Shown: piece after piece, positions 43,443 to 53,817 of the stretch
Position numbering within the stretch: the stretch's first letter is position 1
Layout of the letters: each line of letters opens with the position of its first letter
NCBI RefSeq assembly: GCF_004151485.1
Contig: NZ_SBFF01000011.1
Coordinates: forward strand, 8,036-72,035
DNA from: Sphingosinicella sp. CPCC 101087
GTDB taxonomy: Bacteria; Pseudomonadota; Alphaproteobacteria; Sphingomonadales; Sphingomonadaceae
Length of the DNA: 64,000 nucleotides
Direction of reading: 5' to 3'
Program-made: the position numbers and the translations under genes
The notes under the pieces: model-generated
What the model was told of the DNA's origin: nothing
The model's input: only the letters and a program-made list of their open reading frames with translations
Databases searched by the model: none

Positions 43443-43997
43443 CTACAGCGCCAGCCGCATGACGTGGCGGCGGCTGCCGGCGCGTCCCACCTCGCGAAAA
43501 CCCGCCGCTTCGAAGGCGCTCACGAAACCCATGAAGCGGTAGCTCGGGGAATCCGGGTCGACCGGATAGGCTTCGATCACCTTCGCGCCCTCGGCGCGGG
43601 CATGAGCGATCGCCGCCTCGAGCAGACGGTGGCCCATTCCTTGGCCGCGCAGCCCCCGCTTCACGTAGAAGCAAACCAGGGACCAGACCGCTTCGTCCGC
43701 TTCGCCGGCCACGACCGGGCCGCCGAGCGGTCGATAGGTCGGGCGCGGGGCGATCGAGCACCAGGCCACCGGCTCATCGTGGAGATAGCCGATGATCCCG
43801 ATCGGCACGCCGTCGCGGACCAGCCGCTCGAGCGCGGCCTTGCGCTCCGGGCCCTTCATGCGCGCCGCTTCGGCGCCTTTCGCGCGCCAGGCCATGCACC
43901 AGCAATAGCTCGGACCGCCGCGACCTTCGAACAGAGACTCCAGGTCCGCCCAGCGAACACGGTCGACCTCGTGAAAGACGAAGTCGGCCTGCCGCAC
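43443..43997 (-). CDS. GNAT N-acetyltransferase next to mutL
   Basis: About 184 aa. The GNAT core is complete: VWSLVCFYVKRGLRGQGMGHRLLEAAIAHARAEGA contains motif A with R-G-x-G-M/H-G, and EAYPVDPDSPSYRFMG with FEAAGFREV forms motif B. The N-terminus WADLESLFEGRGGPSYCWCMAWR is typical of a subgroup with conserved Cys-Trp-Cys. The start is uncertain: GTG 43997 or TTG 44006, both just after the mutL stop (44011). Immediate proximity and shared direction suggest co-transcription with mutL. The substrate is unknown. Confidence 0.82.
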   Translation of the reverse strand: MRQADFVFHEVDRVRWADLESLFEGRGGPSYCWCMAWRAKGAEAARMKGPERKAALERLVRDGVPIGIIGYLHDEPVAWCSIAPRPTYRPLGGPVVAGEADEAVWSLVCFYVKRGLRGQGMGHRLLEAAIAHARAEGAKVIEAYPVDPDSPSYRFMGFVSAFEAAGFREVGRAGSRRHVMRLAL

Positions 43998-44010
43998 TCC
44001 GCTCAAACTC

Positions 44011-45819
44011 TCACTTGCGTCCGAACAGTTTCTCGATGTCGCCATGGGCAAGCTTCACCCAGGTCGGGCGGCCGTGATTGCACTGGCCGCTATGTGGGGT
44101 GACCTCCATCTCGCGCAACAGGGCGTTCATCTCGGCGACCGAAAGGATGCGGCCGGCGCGGACCGAGCCGTGGCAGGCCATCGTCGCGGCGACATGGTCG
44201 ATCCTCTCCTTCAGGCTCAGCGCCTCGTCGAAGGCGGCGAGCTCGTCGGCCAGGTCGGTGATCAGGCCCTTCACGTCGCCGGCGCCGAGCAGGGCCGGAG
44301 TCGCTCGGACGAGGACCGCGCGCGGGCCGAAGCGCTCGACCTCGAGGCCCATCTCGGCAAGCTCGGGAATCCGCGCCTCGATCCGGTCGCACCCCGGCTC
44401 GTCCAGCTCCACCACCTCGGGCAGCAGCAGGGCTTGGCGAGCGACTCCGCCATTCGCCATCGCCTTGCGCATACGCTCGAGCACCAGCCGCTCGTGGGCG
44501 GCATGCTGGTCGACCAGCACCAGCCCGTCCTCTGCCTCTGCGACGATATAGGTGGCGGCAACCTGGCCGCGGGCCACGCCGAGAGGATAGGTGCGCGCCT
44601 CGGGCGGAGCCTCGGTGGCCCTCTCGGCGCGTGCTTGGGGGGCGTAGGAATCACGAGGGTCGTTGACCCTCGGCCCCTCCCCTTCGGAACCGGGGTAACG
44701 GGGTGGGGCCGGTACGTGTGAGGCGAACAGATTATGTGCGTTCCTGCTCCCCCACCCCAGATCCTCTCCCGAAGGGACGGCACCTTCGCTCTGCCACGCT
44801 CCAAGCGCCGCCGCGCTCGGGCGCTGCGCGCTGCGGTGGCCGGCGGCGTCGAGCGCGTGCCGCAGACCACCGACGATCAAACCGCGAATCCCGGCCGGAT
44901 TCCTGAAGCGGACCTCGGTCTTGGCGGGATGGACGTTGACGTCGACCTCCTCGCCGGGAAGGTCGATGAACAGGGCCAGCACCGGGTGGCGATCGCGCGC
45001 GAGCAGGTCCTGATAGGCCGCCCGCACCGCGCCGATCAGCAGCCGGTCCTTCACCGGCCGGCCATTGACGAACAGATATTGATGGTCGGCGACGCCGCGA
45101 TTGAAGGTCGGCAGGCCGGCGACGCCGCCGAGCCGCGCCGGCCCGCGGGCATAATCGATGGCGAGGCTGTTGTCGGCGAGCGCCCGGTCGGTCAGCGCCG
45201 CCACCCGCGCCGGGCGGTCCTCGCCCGGCTGGGCCGAGACGATTCGGCGGCCATCATGGTCGAGGCTGAAGCCGATGTCGGGCCGCGCCATGGCGAGCCG
45301 TTTCACGACGTCGAGGCAGGCGGCATATTCGGACCGCGTGCTGCGCAGGAACTTGCGCCTCGCCGGGACCTTGCCGAACAGGTCCTCGACGGTGACCCGG
45401 GTACCGGGCGGCAGCGCCGCAGGCCCCTCCCCGACCCGCCGTCCGTTGTCGACGATGCGCGACCAGCCGTCGGCCCCGCGCACCCGGCTCTCGATCGTGA
45501 GCCGGGCGACGCTGGCGATCGACGGCAGCGCCTCGCCCCGGAAGCCGAGTGTCTCGACCCGGTCGATTTCATCGCCCGGAAGCTTGGACGTAGCGTGGCG
45601 CTCGAGCGCGAGCGCGAGGTCGTCCGGAGTCATGCCGCAACCGTCGTCGGCAACCTCGATCCGGGTGATCCCGCCGCCGGCCAGCGAGACGGCGACGCGC
45701 GCCGCGCCGGCGTCGATCGCATTCTCGACCAGTTCCTTCAAGGCGCTGGCCGGCCTTTCGACCACCTCACCGGCGGCAATTCGATTGACGAGCTGTTCGG
45801 GCAGGCGCCTTATTGACAT
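44011..45819 (-). CDS. mutL: DNA mismatch repair protein MutL
   Basis: 602-aa MutL, the ATPase that links MutS to strand incision. GHKL ATPase motifs: [32 protein letters not shown] and [14 protein letters not shown]. The C-terminal domain carries [12 protein letters not shown], which fits the DQHA(x)2E(x)4E endonuclease pattern, plus ACHGSVRAG and CNHGRPTW (CPHGRP in most), so it probably nicks DNA itself, as expected in a lineage without MutH. The linker (about 330-400) includes a GC-rich palindromic stretch read in frame. It is divergent from mreB. A GNAT gene follows within 14 bases. Confidence 0.95.
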   Translation of the reverse strand: MSIRRLPEQLVNRIAAGEVVERPASALKELVENAIDAGAARVAVSLAGGGITRIEVADDGCGMTPDDLALALERHATSKLPGDEIDRVETLGFRGEALPSIASVARLTIESRVRGADGWSRIVDNGRRVGEGPAALPPGTRVTVEDLFGKVPARRKFLRSTRSEYAACLDVVKRLAMARPDIGFSLDHDGRRIVSAQPGEDRPARVAALTDRALADNSLAIDYARGPARLGGVAGLPTFNRGVADHQYLFVNGRPVKDRLLIGAVRAAYQDLLARDRHPVLALFIDLPGEEVDVNVHPAKTEVRFRNPAGIRGLIVGGLRHALDAAGHRSAQRPSAAALGAWQSEGAVPSGEDLGWGSRNAHNLFASHVPAPPRYPGSEGEGPRVNDPRDSYAPQARAERATEAPPEARTYPLGVARGQVAATYIVAEAEDGLVLVDQHAAHERLVLERMRKAMANGGVARQALLLPEVVELDEPGCDRIEARIPELAEMGLEVERFGPRAVLVRATPALLGAGDVKGLITDLADELAAFDEALSLKERIDHVAATMACHGSVRAGRILSVAEMNALLREMEVTPHSGQCNHGRPTWVKLAHGDIEKLFGRK

Positions 45820-45912
45820 CGATCCTGCTCTATACGAAGCCGCGCCGGCCCGCGAGACCGCGCCGCACTTCCTATGGACCGGGTACGGCGACTTCGACTA
45901 GGGGAATATTAG

Positions 45913-47013
<1,101 letters not shown>

Positions 47014-47193
47014 GGTCTTGGGCGAGTTGGCCGGAACGGCGTATCGGCAATGGCGGCCGGCGAGCTCGGCAGGAACCGATAGCCCGGTCTGGCCCGTCCG
47101 CCTGCCGCCCAGCCGTCTTCACCGTCGTTCCGCCATCCCGGCTTTTCCCCATCGCGGGGAGAGGCTCGCCGCCCTCCTGAAGGTCTGACCGCC

Positions 47194-48249
47194 ATGCCGC
47201 CGCCCCCGCACCGGCGCACCGGCTTCTCGCGCAAGGCGCAATATGGGCTGCTGTTCGGCTATGCCGTCGCCGTCGCCGGGATCCTCGTCGCCCTGCTGCT
47301 GCTCGCGATCGCTGTCGTCGATCCGCGGGGCTTCTCGGCGATAAAGGGCGCGGCACTCGACGCGACGGCCCCGGTAAGCGCCGGCGGGCGCAGCGTCACC
47401 CAATTCTTCAGCGGCATTGGCGAAGGCGTGTCCGCTTACTTCCGGGCCGGATCGCAAAATGCGAGTCTCCGGCGCGAGCTCGAGCAAACGCGGCGCGATC
47501 TGGTCGCAGCTCAGACCGCCCGAGCCGAAAATGCGCAGCTTCGCGCGCTGCTCGGCCTCGCCCGCCAGACCGAGGACGAGATCACCGTCGCGCGCATCGT
47601 CGGGTCGAGCTACGGCAGCGCCCGGCGCCTCGCCACTTTGTCCGCCGGCGCCGGCGACGGCGTGCGGGTCGGTCAGCCGGTCCGGTCGGCCGATGGGCTG
47701 ATCGGCCGGGTGCTTGAGGCCGGCCGCTGGGCGTCGCGCGTGCTTCTGGTCAGCGACGGAGCGAGCAGCGTGCCGGTCCGGTCGCTGCGCAACAACGTGC
47801 CGGCGCTCGCCGTCGGCCGGGGCGACGGCACGATCGAGCTGCGCACGCTCGAGGTGGGGGTCAATCCGTTCCGAGGCGGCGACATCGTGGTGACGTCGGG
47901 CATCGGCGGCATCTTCCCGCCCGGTGTCCCGGTGGCGCGAGTGGTGCGGCTCGAAGGCGACACGGCGATCGCCCGCCCGCTCGCCGACCCGGCCCGGACG
48001 GAGGCCGCGATCGTCCAGCCGATCTACCAGCCGGCGGCGGCCGGCGAGCTCGAGGACGCGCAGCCGGCCAATCCCAGCGGCCCGGTTTCCGGCCCGCCCC
48101 CGGGCGCGCCGGCCCTCGAAACCACCCCGGAACCGCTGCAGCGCAATCCCAACTACCAGCCTGCGCTCCAGGACCCACAGCCGGGCCAGTTCGTCCGACC
48201 GCCGGCAGTGCCCGCCCAGCCGCCGGCGCGACCGGAGCCGCAAGGATGA
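47194..48249 (+). CDS. mreC: Rod-shape-determining protein MreC
   Basis: 351-aa bitopic protein that activates PBP2-RodA in the elongation complex. A cytoplasmic basic start, a membrane helix (about 22-44) and a coiled coil (about 80-115, RRELEQTRRDLVAAQTARAENAQL) precede the two beta domains (VARIVGSSYGSARRLATLSAGAGDGV; GDIVVTSGIGGIFPPGVPV). From about 270 the tail is Pro/Gln-rich and disordered, longer than in many MreC proteins. mreD starts 49 bases later. Confidence 0.95.
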   Translation: MPPPPHRRTGFSRKAQYGLLFGYAVAVAGILVALLLLAIAVVDPRGFSAIKGAALDATAPVSAGGRSVTQFFSGIGEGVSAYFRAGSQNASLRRELEQTRRDLVAAQTARAENAQLRALLGLARQTEDEITVARIVGSSYGSARRLATLSAGAGDGVRVGQPVRSADGLIGRVLEAGRWASRVLLVSDGASSVPVRSLRNNVPALAVGRGDGTIELRTLEVGVNPFRGGDIVVTSGIGGIFPPGVPVARVVRLEGDTAIARPLADPARTEAAIVQPIYQPAAAGELEDAQPANPSGPVSGPPPGAPALETTPEPLQRNPNYQPALQDPQPGQFVRPPAVPAQPPARPEPQG

Positions 48250-48298
48250 AGCCGCGGGCGATTGCCACCCGCCCTCCGGCTCTCGGGAAGATGGACCG

Positions 48299-48814
48299 AT
48301 GAACCGCATTGCCGGATCCGAGGCCGAGGTTGCCGTCTTCGACCTGCGGCGGCGACACGTGCCGCTGCTCTCGACCATCGCGGCGATCCTGCTCGCGCTG
48401 CTGCCGATCGTTTCGACCTCGCCGCTCCTTCCCGATTTCGGATTCCTGCTACTGATCACCTGGCGCCTGCTTCGGCCGGAGATCTGGACGGCACGCATGG
48501 CGCTCGGCCTTGGGCTGATCGCCGACCTCGTCGTCGGCCACCCGCTCGGCCAGTCCATGCTGCTGTGGACCAGCCTTTTCCTGGTCTTCGATCTTATCGA
48601 TACCCGATTGGGATTCCGCGATTATATGATGGATTGGCTGATCGCGGCGGGAGCGATTCTCTTCCACTCGATCGGCGCCTGGTACATCGCTTTGATCATG
48701 GGCAGCGACATCGCCTTCACCATCATGGTACCCCAGATCGTTCTCACCATCCTCGCTTATCCGCTTGCGGCGCGCGTCGTACTGGCGCTCGACCGGTGGC
48801 GGCTGATGCGATGA
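48299..48814 (+). CDS. mreD: Rod-shape-determining membrane protein MreD
   Basis: 171-aa integral membrane protein with about five helices, partner of MreC in the elongation complex. Segments LLSTIAAILLALLPIV, FGFLLLITWRLLRPEIW, ALGLGLIADLVVGHPLGQS and LAYPLAARVVLALDRWRL are typical. ATG 48299 follows GGGAAGATGGACC; the frame is open upstream within mreC, but an overlapping start is unlikely. mrdA begins 16 bases after its stop. Confidence 0.92.
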   Translation: MNRIAGSEAEVAVFDLRRRHVPLLSTIAAILLALLPIVSTSPLLPDFGFLLLITWRLLRPEIWTARMALGLGLIADLVVGHPLGQSMLLWTSLFLVFDLIDTRLGFRDYMMDWLIAAGAILFHSIGAWYIALIMGSDIAFTIMVPQIVLTILAYPLAARVVLALDRWRLMR

Positions 48815-48830
48815 GCGGGACGAACGCGCG

Positions 48831-50774
48831 GTGAAACGCCCCAAGCTTCCCCTGGTCACCGAAACCTCGCAGGCGGCGATGTTCTCGCGCCGGGCGGTCG
48901 TGATCGGCGCCGCGCAGGCCGGGCTCGCCGCCGTCTTGGTGGGCCGCCAAGGTTATATCGCCATCGCCCAGAACCAGCGCTACGCCGACATGGCCGAGGA
49001 GAACCGCATCCAGATGCGGCTGATCCCGCCGCGTCGGGGCTGGATCGTCGACCGCCACGGCCATCCGATGGCGGTCAACCGAAGCGACTACCGGGTCGAC
49101 CTCATCCCCGACCGTCTCGAGGATCCGGAGCGGGTGATTGCCGAACTCACGCGCCTGCTCGAGCTCACCCCCGAGGACATCGATCGGATCCGGCGCGGCC
49201 TCGAGGCGGCGGCCGGATTCCAGCCGGTGCCCGTCGTCGAGCATCTCAGCTTCGAGAAGTTCGCGGCGGTGAGCCTGCGTCTTCCCGAACTGCCCGGCGT
49301 GTCGCCGCTGCGCGCCTTCTCCCGCTACTATCCCGAAGGCGCGGCGGTCGGTCACCTGATCGGCTATGTCGGCACGCCCAATCGGGAGGAATATGAAGCG
49401 GAGGACAAGAACCCACTGCTGATCGCGCCCGGCTTCAAGATCGGCAAGGAGGGGCTCGAGCAGGTGATGGAGCAGAGGCTGCGCGGGCGCCCCGGCGCGG
49501 CGCGGGTCGAGGTCACCGCGCGGGGCCGGCTGGTGCGGGAGCTTCGCACCCTGCCCGACGTCAGCGGCCCGCCGCTCCGCACGACGATCGATGCCGGCCT
49601 GCAGAGCTTCGCGGCGCGCCGGCTGGGAGAAGAATCCGGCGCCTGCGTCGTGATGGACTGCCATAGCGGCAATCTGCTCGCCATGGCCTCGATGCCCGCC
49701 TACGATCCCAACAGCTTCTCGGACGGCATCGGCCATAACGAATGGGAGATGTTCCGCGCCGACGAGCGCAAGCCCCTGCTCAACAAGGTGCTGAACGCCC
49801 TCTATCCGCCCGGGTCGACGATGAAGCCGTCCGTGGCGCTGGCCCTGCTCGAGGCCGGGGTGGACCCTGAAGAACGGGTCAACTGCCCGGGTGGTTACCA
49901 GCTCGGCAACCGCTTCTTCCGCTGCCTGGGCCGGCACGGCGGGATGACCCTGCACACCGCCATCGCGCGCAGCTGCAACACCTATTTCTACGCGATGGGC
50001 CGGCGCATCGGCTTCGATCGGATCGCGCCTGTCGCGCGGAGCCTGGGCCTCGGCGAGAAGTTCGACTTGCCAGTCGTCTCGCAAAGCTACGGCACCATTC
50101 CCGACAGCGAATGGAAACGGCGGCGGCACGGCCAGAATCCGGAGCTCTTCCTGCGCGCCGACTGGACCGACTCCGACACGCTGAACGCGTCCATCGGCCA
50201 GGGCTATGTGATCCTGAACCCGCTGCAGCTGGCGACGATGTCCGCTTGCATCGCCTCGGGCAAGCGCGTCCGGCCGCGGCTCGTCGAGGGCGAGGGAACG
50301 CCGCCGCAGGACCTGCCCTACGATCCGGAATATTTCGCGACGGTCCGGGCCGGCATGGACGAAGTGGTGAACGGCCATGGGACTGCCGGGCGCAGCCGCC
50401 TCCCCTTCCCCGACATAAGAATGGCCGGCAAGACCGGAACGGCGCAGGTGCGGCGGATCGCCGCCGGCCAGCGCGGCCAGGGCGGGGAGCGGCGTTTCCG
50501 CGACCACGGCCTGTTCGTCTTCTTCGCGCCCGCGGACCGGCCGATCTATGCCGGCGCCGTGGTGATCGAGCACGGCATGGGCGGATCGCGGGCCGCCGCG
50601 CCCGTGGCGAAGGACGTGATGACCTACCTGTTCGACAAGGACAAGGCGATGACCGCGCTCCACGCGCTCGAGGCGCAATGGGGCGGCAACATCGCCCAGC
50701 GGATGGAACGCCGGGCGCAGGCCTGGGCGGCGCGCAGTGCGACCCAGGCCGAGGATTCGGAGGCGGCAGGGTGA
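48831..50774 (+). CDS. mrdA: Penicillin-binding protein 2 (elongation transpeptidase)
   Basis: 647-aa class B penicillin-binding protein that cross-links peptidoglycan during elongation. A membrane anchor (about 20-42) is followed by the dimerisation/pedestal domain (PRRGWIVDRHGHPMAVNRSDYRV) and the transpeptidase: SxxK at Ser329-Lys332 (PGSTMKPS), SxN in ARSCNTYFY, and KTG at about 534 (AGKTGTAQV). The start is GTG. Its stop overlaps the GTG of rodA (GGGTGA), the usual coupling of the transpeptidase with its glycosyltransferase. Confidence 0.97.
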   Translation: MKRPKLPLVTETSQAAMFSRRAVVIGAAQAGLAAVLVGRQGYIAIAQNQRYADMAEENRIQMRLIPPRRGWIVDRHGHPMAVNRSDYRVDLIPDRLEDPERVIAELTRLLELTPEDIDRIRRGLEAAAGFQPVPVVEHLSFEKFAAVSLRLPELPGVSPLRAFSRYYPEGAAVGHLIGYVGTPNREEYEAEDKNPLLIAPGFKIGKEGLEQVMEQRLRGRPGAARVEVTARGRLVRELRTLPDVSGPPLRTTIDAGLQSFAARRLGEESGACVVMDCHSGNLLAMASMPAYDPNSFSDGIGHNEWEMFRADERKPLLNKVLNALYPPGSTMKPSVALALLEAGVDPEERVNCPGGYQLGNRFFRCLGRHGGMTLHTAIARSCNTYFYAMGRRIGFDRIAPVARSLGLGEKFDLPVVSQSYGTIPDSEWKRRRHGQNPELFLRADWTDSDTLNASIGQGYVILNPLQLATMSACIASGKRVRPRLVEGEGTPPQDLPYDPEYFATVRAGMDEVVNGHGTAGRSRLPFPDIRMAGKTGTAQVRRIAAGQRGQGGERRFRDHGLFVFFAPADRPIYAGAVVIEHGMGGSRAAAPVAKDVMTYLFDKDKAMTALHALEAQWGGNIAQRMERRAQAWAARSATQAEDSEAAG

Positions 50775-51889
50775 GAGGCCTCCACATTCCCTCGCCCCTC
50801 ACCACCTTGCCGTGGAAGATGCTGCTCGTCGTTTGCGGCCTGACCGGCTTCGGCCTGCTCGTCCTCTATTCTGCGGCCGGCGGCGCGATGACCTGGGCGA
50901 TGCCGCAGGGAATTCGCTTCGTCGTCTTCCTCGGCATGGCGATCGGCATGTCCTATTTTCGTCCGACCTTCTACAAGGAGTGGACGTTCCTCGCTTATGC
51001 GGGCGTGCTCGTCCTCCTGATGCTGGTCGAGGCGATGGGCGCGATGGGCGGCGGCGCCCAGCGCTGGCTCGACCTGGGGCCGATCCGGCTGCAGCCGTCG
51101 GAGTTGATGAAGCCGGCGGTGGTGCTGGCCGTAGCGCGCTTCTACGACATGCTTCCGGCGCGCGAGATCAACAAATGGATGGCGGTGTGGCCGGCGTTGG
51201 TGCTGATCGGCCTCCCGGCGGCCCTCGTCATGCTTCAGCCGGACCTCGGCACCGCCATTGCGGTCACGACGGGCGGGGTGACCGTGATGTTCCTCGCCGG
51301 CCTGCCGCTGCGCTATTTCATCGGCGCTGGCGCAGCCACCGCGGTAGCGGTGCCGCTCGCCTACAATTTCGTGCTTCACGACTATCAGCGCAACCGGATC
51401 ATGATCTTCCTCGATCCGGAGGCCGATCCGCTCGGCACCGGCTATCACATCACCCAGTCCAAGATCGCGATCGGGTCCGGCGGGCTCACCGGCAACGGTT
51501 TCCTCCAGGGCACCCAAAGCCATTTCGCCTTCCTGCCCGAGCCCCACACGGACTTCATCTTCGCCACCATGGCCGAGGAATGGGGCCTTCTCGGCGGACT
51601 GATCGTCATCTTCGGCTTCGCCCTCCTGCTCAAGTGGGGAACCAGCGTGGCGCTGGCGTCGCGAGGGCGGTTCGAGCGGCTGACCGCCGCGGGGCTCACC
51701 ATGACGATCTTCTTCTACGTCGCGATCAATCTGATGATGGTGATGGGGCTCGCACCCGTCGTCGGCATCCCGCTGCCGCTCATCTCTTATGGCGGGTCGG
51801 CGATGATGACGATCATGATCTGCCTCGGGATCATGATGTCGATCGACCGGCAGAACCGCCTCGACCCGCGCCGCCGTCAGCCGGACTGA
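50771..51889 (+). CDS. rodA: Rod-shape peptidoglycan polymerase RodA
   Basis: 372-aa SEDS-family glycosyltransferase that polymerises lipid II with PBP2. About ten membrane helices. Family marks are QRWLDLGPIRLQPSELMKPA, LQPDLGTAIAV (conserved Asp region), GSGGLTGNGFLQGTQSHFAFLPEPHTDFIFA and GIPLPLISYGGSAM. GTG 50771 overlaps the mrdA stop; the frame is open upstream inside mrdA but the protein clearly begins here. A small hairpin follows the stop, ending the rod operon. Confidence 0.96.
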   Translation: MRGLHIPSPLTTLPWKMLLVVCGLTGFGLLVLYSAAGGAMTWAMPQGIRFVVFLGMAIGMSYFRPTFYKEWTFLAYAGVLVLLMLVEAMGAMGGGAQRWLDLGPIRLQPSELMKPAVVLAVARFYDMLPAREINKWMAVWPALVLIGLPAALVMLQPDLGTAIAVTTGGVTVMFLAGLPLRYFIGAGAATAVAVPLAYNFVLHDYQRNRIMIFLDPEADPLGTGYHITQSKIAIGSGGLTGNGFLQGTQSHFAFLPEPHTDFIFATMAEEWGLLGGLIVIFGFALLLKWGTSVALASRGRFERLTAAGLTMTIFFYVAINLMMVMGLAPVVGIPLPLISYGGSAMMTIMICLGIMMSIDRQNRLDPRRRQPD

Positions 51890-51923
51890 GCTCACGGCTC
51901 CTCAGGCCCGCCGCGGCCCGCTG

Positions 51924-51938
51924 GAGAGGCTTCCTCTC
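51924..51938 (+). terminator. Weak hairpin after rodA
   Basis: GAGAGG-CTT-CCTCTC, a 6-bp stem with a 3-base loop, 34 bases after the rodA stop. There is no T run. It may mark the end of the rod operon before the separate transporter gene. Confidence 0.35.
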
Positions 51939-51991
51939 GCCCGCTCATATGGTAACGCTCACGCCAGCGATAACGGGATAGGGCGCAGGGG

Positions 51992-53659
51992 ATGAGGGAC
52001 GAGGCGGTGGAGCGGCCGAAGCATCGGAAGCCGGCACAGAGCGAAAAGCTGGTGATCACCGCTTCCTCGCTCGGCACCGTGTTCGAATGGTACGATTTCT
52101 ACCTGTACGGGCTGCTCGCCGCGATCATCTCCGCCCAGTTCTTCTCGGGCGTCAACGAGACGACCGGCTTCATCTTCGCGCTGGCGGCCTTCGCCGCCGG
52201 CTTCGCGGTGCGGCCATTCGGCGCGATATTGTTCGGGCGGATCGGCGACCTGGTCGGGCGCAAGAACACTTTCCTCGTCACGATGGGCCTGATGGGCCTC
52301 TCGACTTTCGCCGTCGGACTGCTGCCGAGCTATGCCTCGATCGGAGTCGCCGCGCCGGTGATGCTGGTCGTGCTGCGGCTCATTCAGGGGCTGGCGCTCG
52401 GCGGCGAATATGGCGGCGCCGCCACTTATGTCGCCGAGCATGCGCCCAACCACCGGCGCGGCCTCTATACGAGCTTCATCCAGACGACCGCGACCCTAGG
52501 GCTTTTCGCGGCACTCCTGGTCGTGATCGGCATCCGCACCTGGCTCGGCGAGGAAGCCTTCGCCGCGTGGGGCTGGCGCCTGCCCTTCCTGATCTCGCTG
52601 GGTTTGCTCGCCGTGTCGCTATGGATCCGGCTGCAGCTCGAGGAGAGCCCGGTATTCCGCCGGATGAAGGCGGAAGGCACGACATCCAAGGCTCCGCTGA
52701 CGGAGGCCTTCGCCCGCTGGGGGAACCTGCGATGGGTGCTGATCGCCCTGTTCGGCGCCGTCGCGGGCCAGGCGGTGGTCTGGTATGCGGGCCAGTTCTA
52801 CGCGCTCTTCTTCCTCGAGCGGATGATGCGGGTCGATGGCGCGACGGCGAACATCATGATCGCGATCGCGCTGGCCATCGGCACGCCCGCCTTCATCCTG
52901 TTCGGCTGGCTCTCCGACAAGATCGGACGCAAGCCGATCATCCTGACCGGCTGCGCGCTCGCCGCCTTGACCTACTTTCCACTGTTCCACGCTCTCGCCG
53001 ATGCCGCCAACCCGGCGCTCAGCGCCGCCCAGGCGCGGGCGCCGGTCACGGTGATCGCCAACGCGGACGACTGCTCCGTGCAGTTCGACCCGATCGGGCG
53101 CAACCGCTTCGACCGCCGCAGCTGCGATATCGTGAAATCCTGGCTCGCCCGTGCCGGCGTGCCGTATGAGAATGTCGCCGCCCCTGCGGGAACAGTCGCG
53201 CGACTTCGGATCGGCGGCGTCGAGATAGCGGCGCCCGATCCCGCCCGGATGACCAACGAAGCCCGAGCGGCGGCAATCGGAGCCTTCCAGAACGAAGGCC
53301 AGACGGCGCTGACGGCAGCCGGCTACCCGAGCGAAGCGGACCCCGACTCGATCGACAAACCGAGGGTCGTGCTGATCCTCACCATCCTCGTCCTCTATGT
53401 GACCATGGTCTACGGCCCGATCGCGGCGATGCTCGTGGAGCTGTTTCCGGCTCGGATCCGCTACACCTCCATGTCGCTGCCCTACCATATCGGCAACGGC
53501 TGGTTCGGCGGCTTCCTTCCGACCACCGCCTTCGCCATGGTGGCCGCGACGGGGGACATCTATTACGGCCTCTGGTATCCTGTCGCGATCGCGGCGGCGA
53601 CGGTGCTGATCGGCGCCCTTTTCCTGCCGGAGACCCGAAAGCGGGAGATCGACCGCTAG
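51992..53659 (+). CDS. MHS-family MFS transporter with a soluble insert
   Basis: 555-aa symporter of the metabolite:H+ (MHS) family: GTVFEWYDFYLYGLLAAIIS, RPFGAILFGRIGDLVGRK, LALGGEYGGAATYVAEH, and later GWLSDKIGRKPIIL. Usual members are 420-450 aa. Here residues about 340-455 form a hydrophilic insert (PVTVIANADDCSVQFDPIG, two Cys) in the C-terminal half before LTILVLYVTMVYGP. The insert faces the periplasm if topology is standard, and might bind substrate. Substrate unknown. The gene precedes the TonB receptor by 158 bases, the gap holding a MarR-type site, so it is a separate unit. Confidence 0.85.
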   Translation: MRDEAVERPKHRKPAQSEKLVITASSLGTVFEWYDFYLYGLLAAIISAQFFSGVNETTGFIFALAAFAAGFAVRPFGAILFGRIGDLVGRKNTFLVTMGLMGLSTFAVGLLPSYASIGVAAPVMLVVLRLIQGLALGGEYGGAATYVAEHAPNHRRGLYTSFIQTTATLGLFAALLVVIGIRTWLGEEAFAAWGWRLPFLISLGLLAVSLWIRLQLEESPVFRRMKAEGTTSKAPLTEAFARWGNLRWVLIALFGAVAGQAVVWYAGQFYALFFLERMMRVDGATANIMIAIALAIGTPAFILFGWLSDKIGRKPIILTGCALAALTYFPLFHALADAANPALSAAQARAPVTVIANADDCSVQFDPIGRNRFDRRSCDIVKSWLARAGVPYENVAAPAGTVARLRIGGVEIAAPDPARMTNEARAAAIGAFQNEGQTALTAAGYPSEADPDSIDKPRVVLILTILVLYVTMVYGPIAAMLVELFPARIRYTSMSLPYHIGNGWFGGFLPTTAFAMVAATGDIYYGLWYPVAIAAATVLIGALFLPETRKREIDR

Positions 53660-53732
53660 CGAGCCCAGCCGCTCCTCCAAGCCGCCTTCCGGCATGGGGC
53701 GCCCGTCCCCCTCTCCGCCGCTCGACAACCTC

Positions 53733-53769
53733 GTTGACTGATCAACGGCATTTGGTAAGACGTCTGAAC
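53733..53769 (+). promoter_or_regulatory. Promoter/operator of the TonB receptor, member of the AGA-YG-TCT family
   Basis: TTGACT (53734-53739) is a likely -35 box inside the inverted repeat GTTGA-CTGA-TCAAC (53733-53746). TTTGGTAAGA-CG-TCTGAAC (53751-53769) follows, its left half identical to one half of the site at 59512. The second element would cover the -10 region (TAAGAC, 16-base spacer). Confidence 0.55.
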
Positions 53770-53817
53770 AAAATCGACGGCCGGCCAAGCGGCCCGTTGG
53801 ACAGGGAGAGTCGATCG

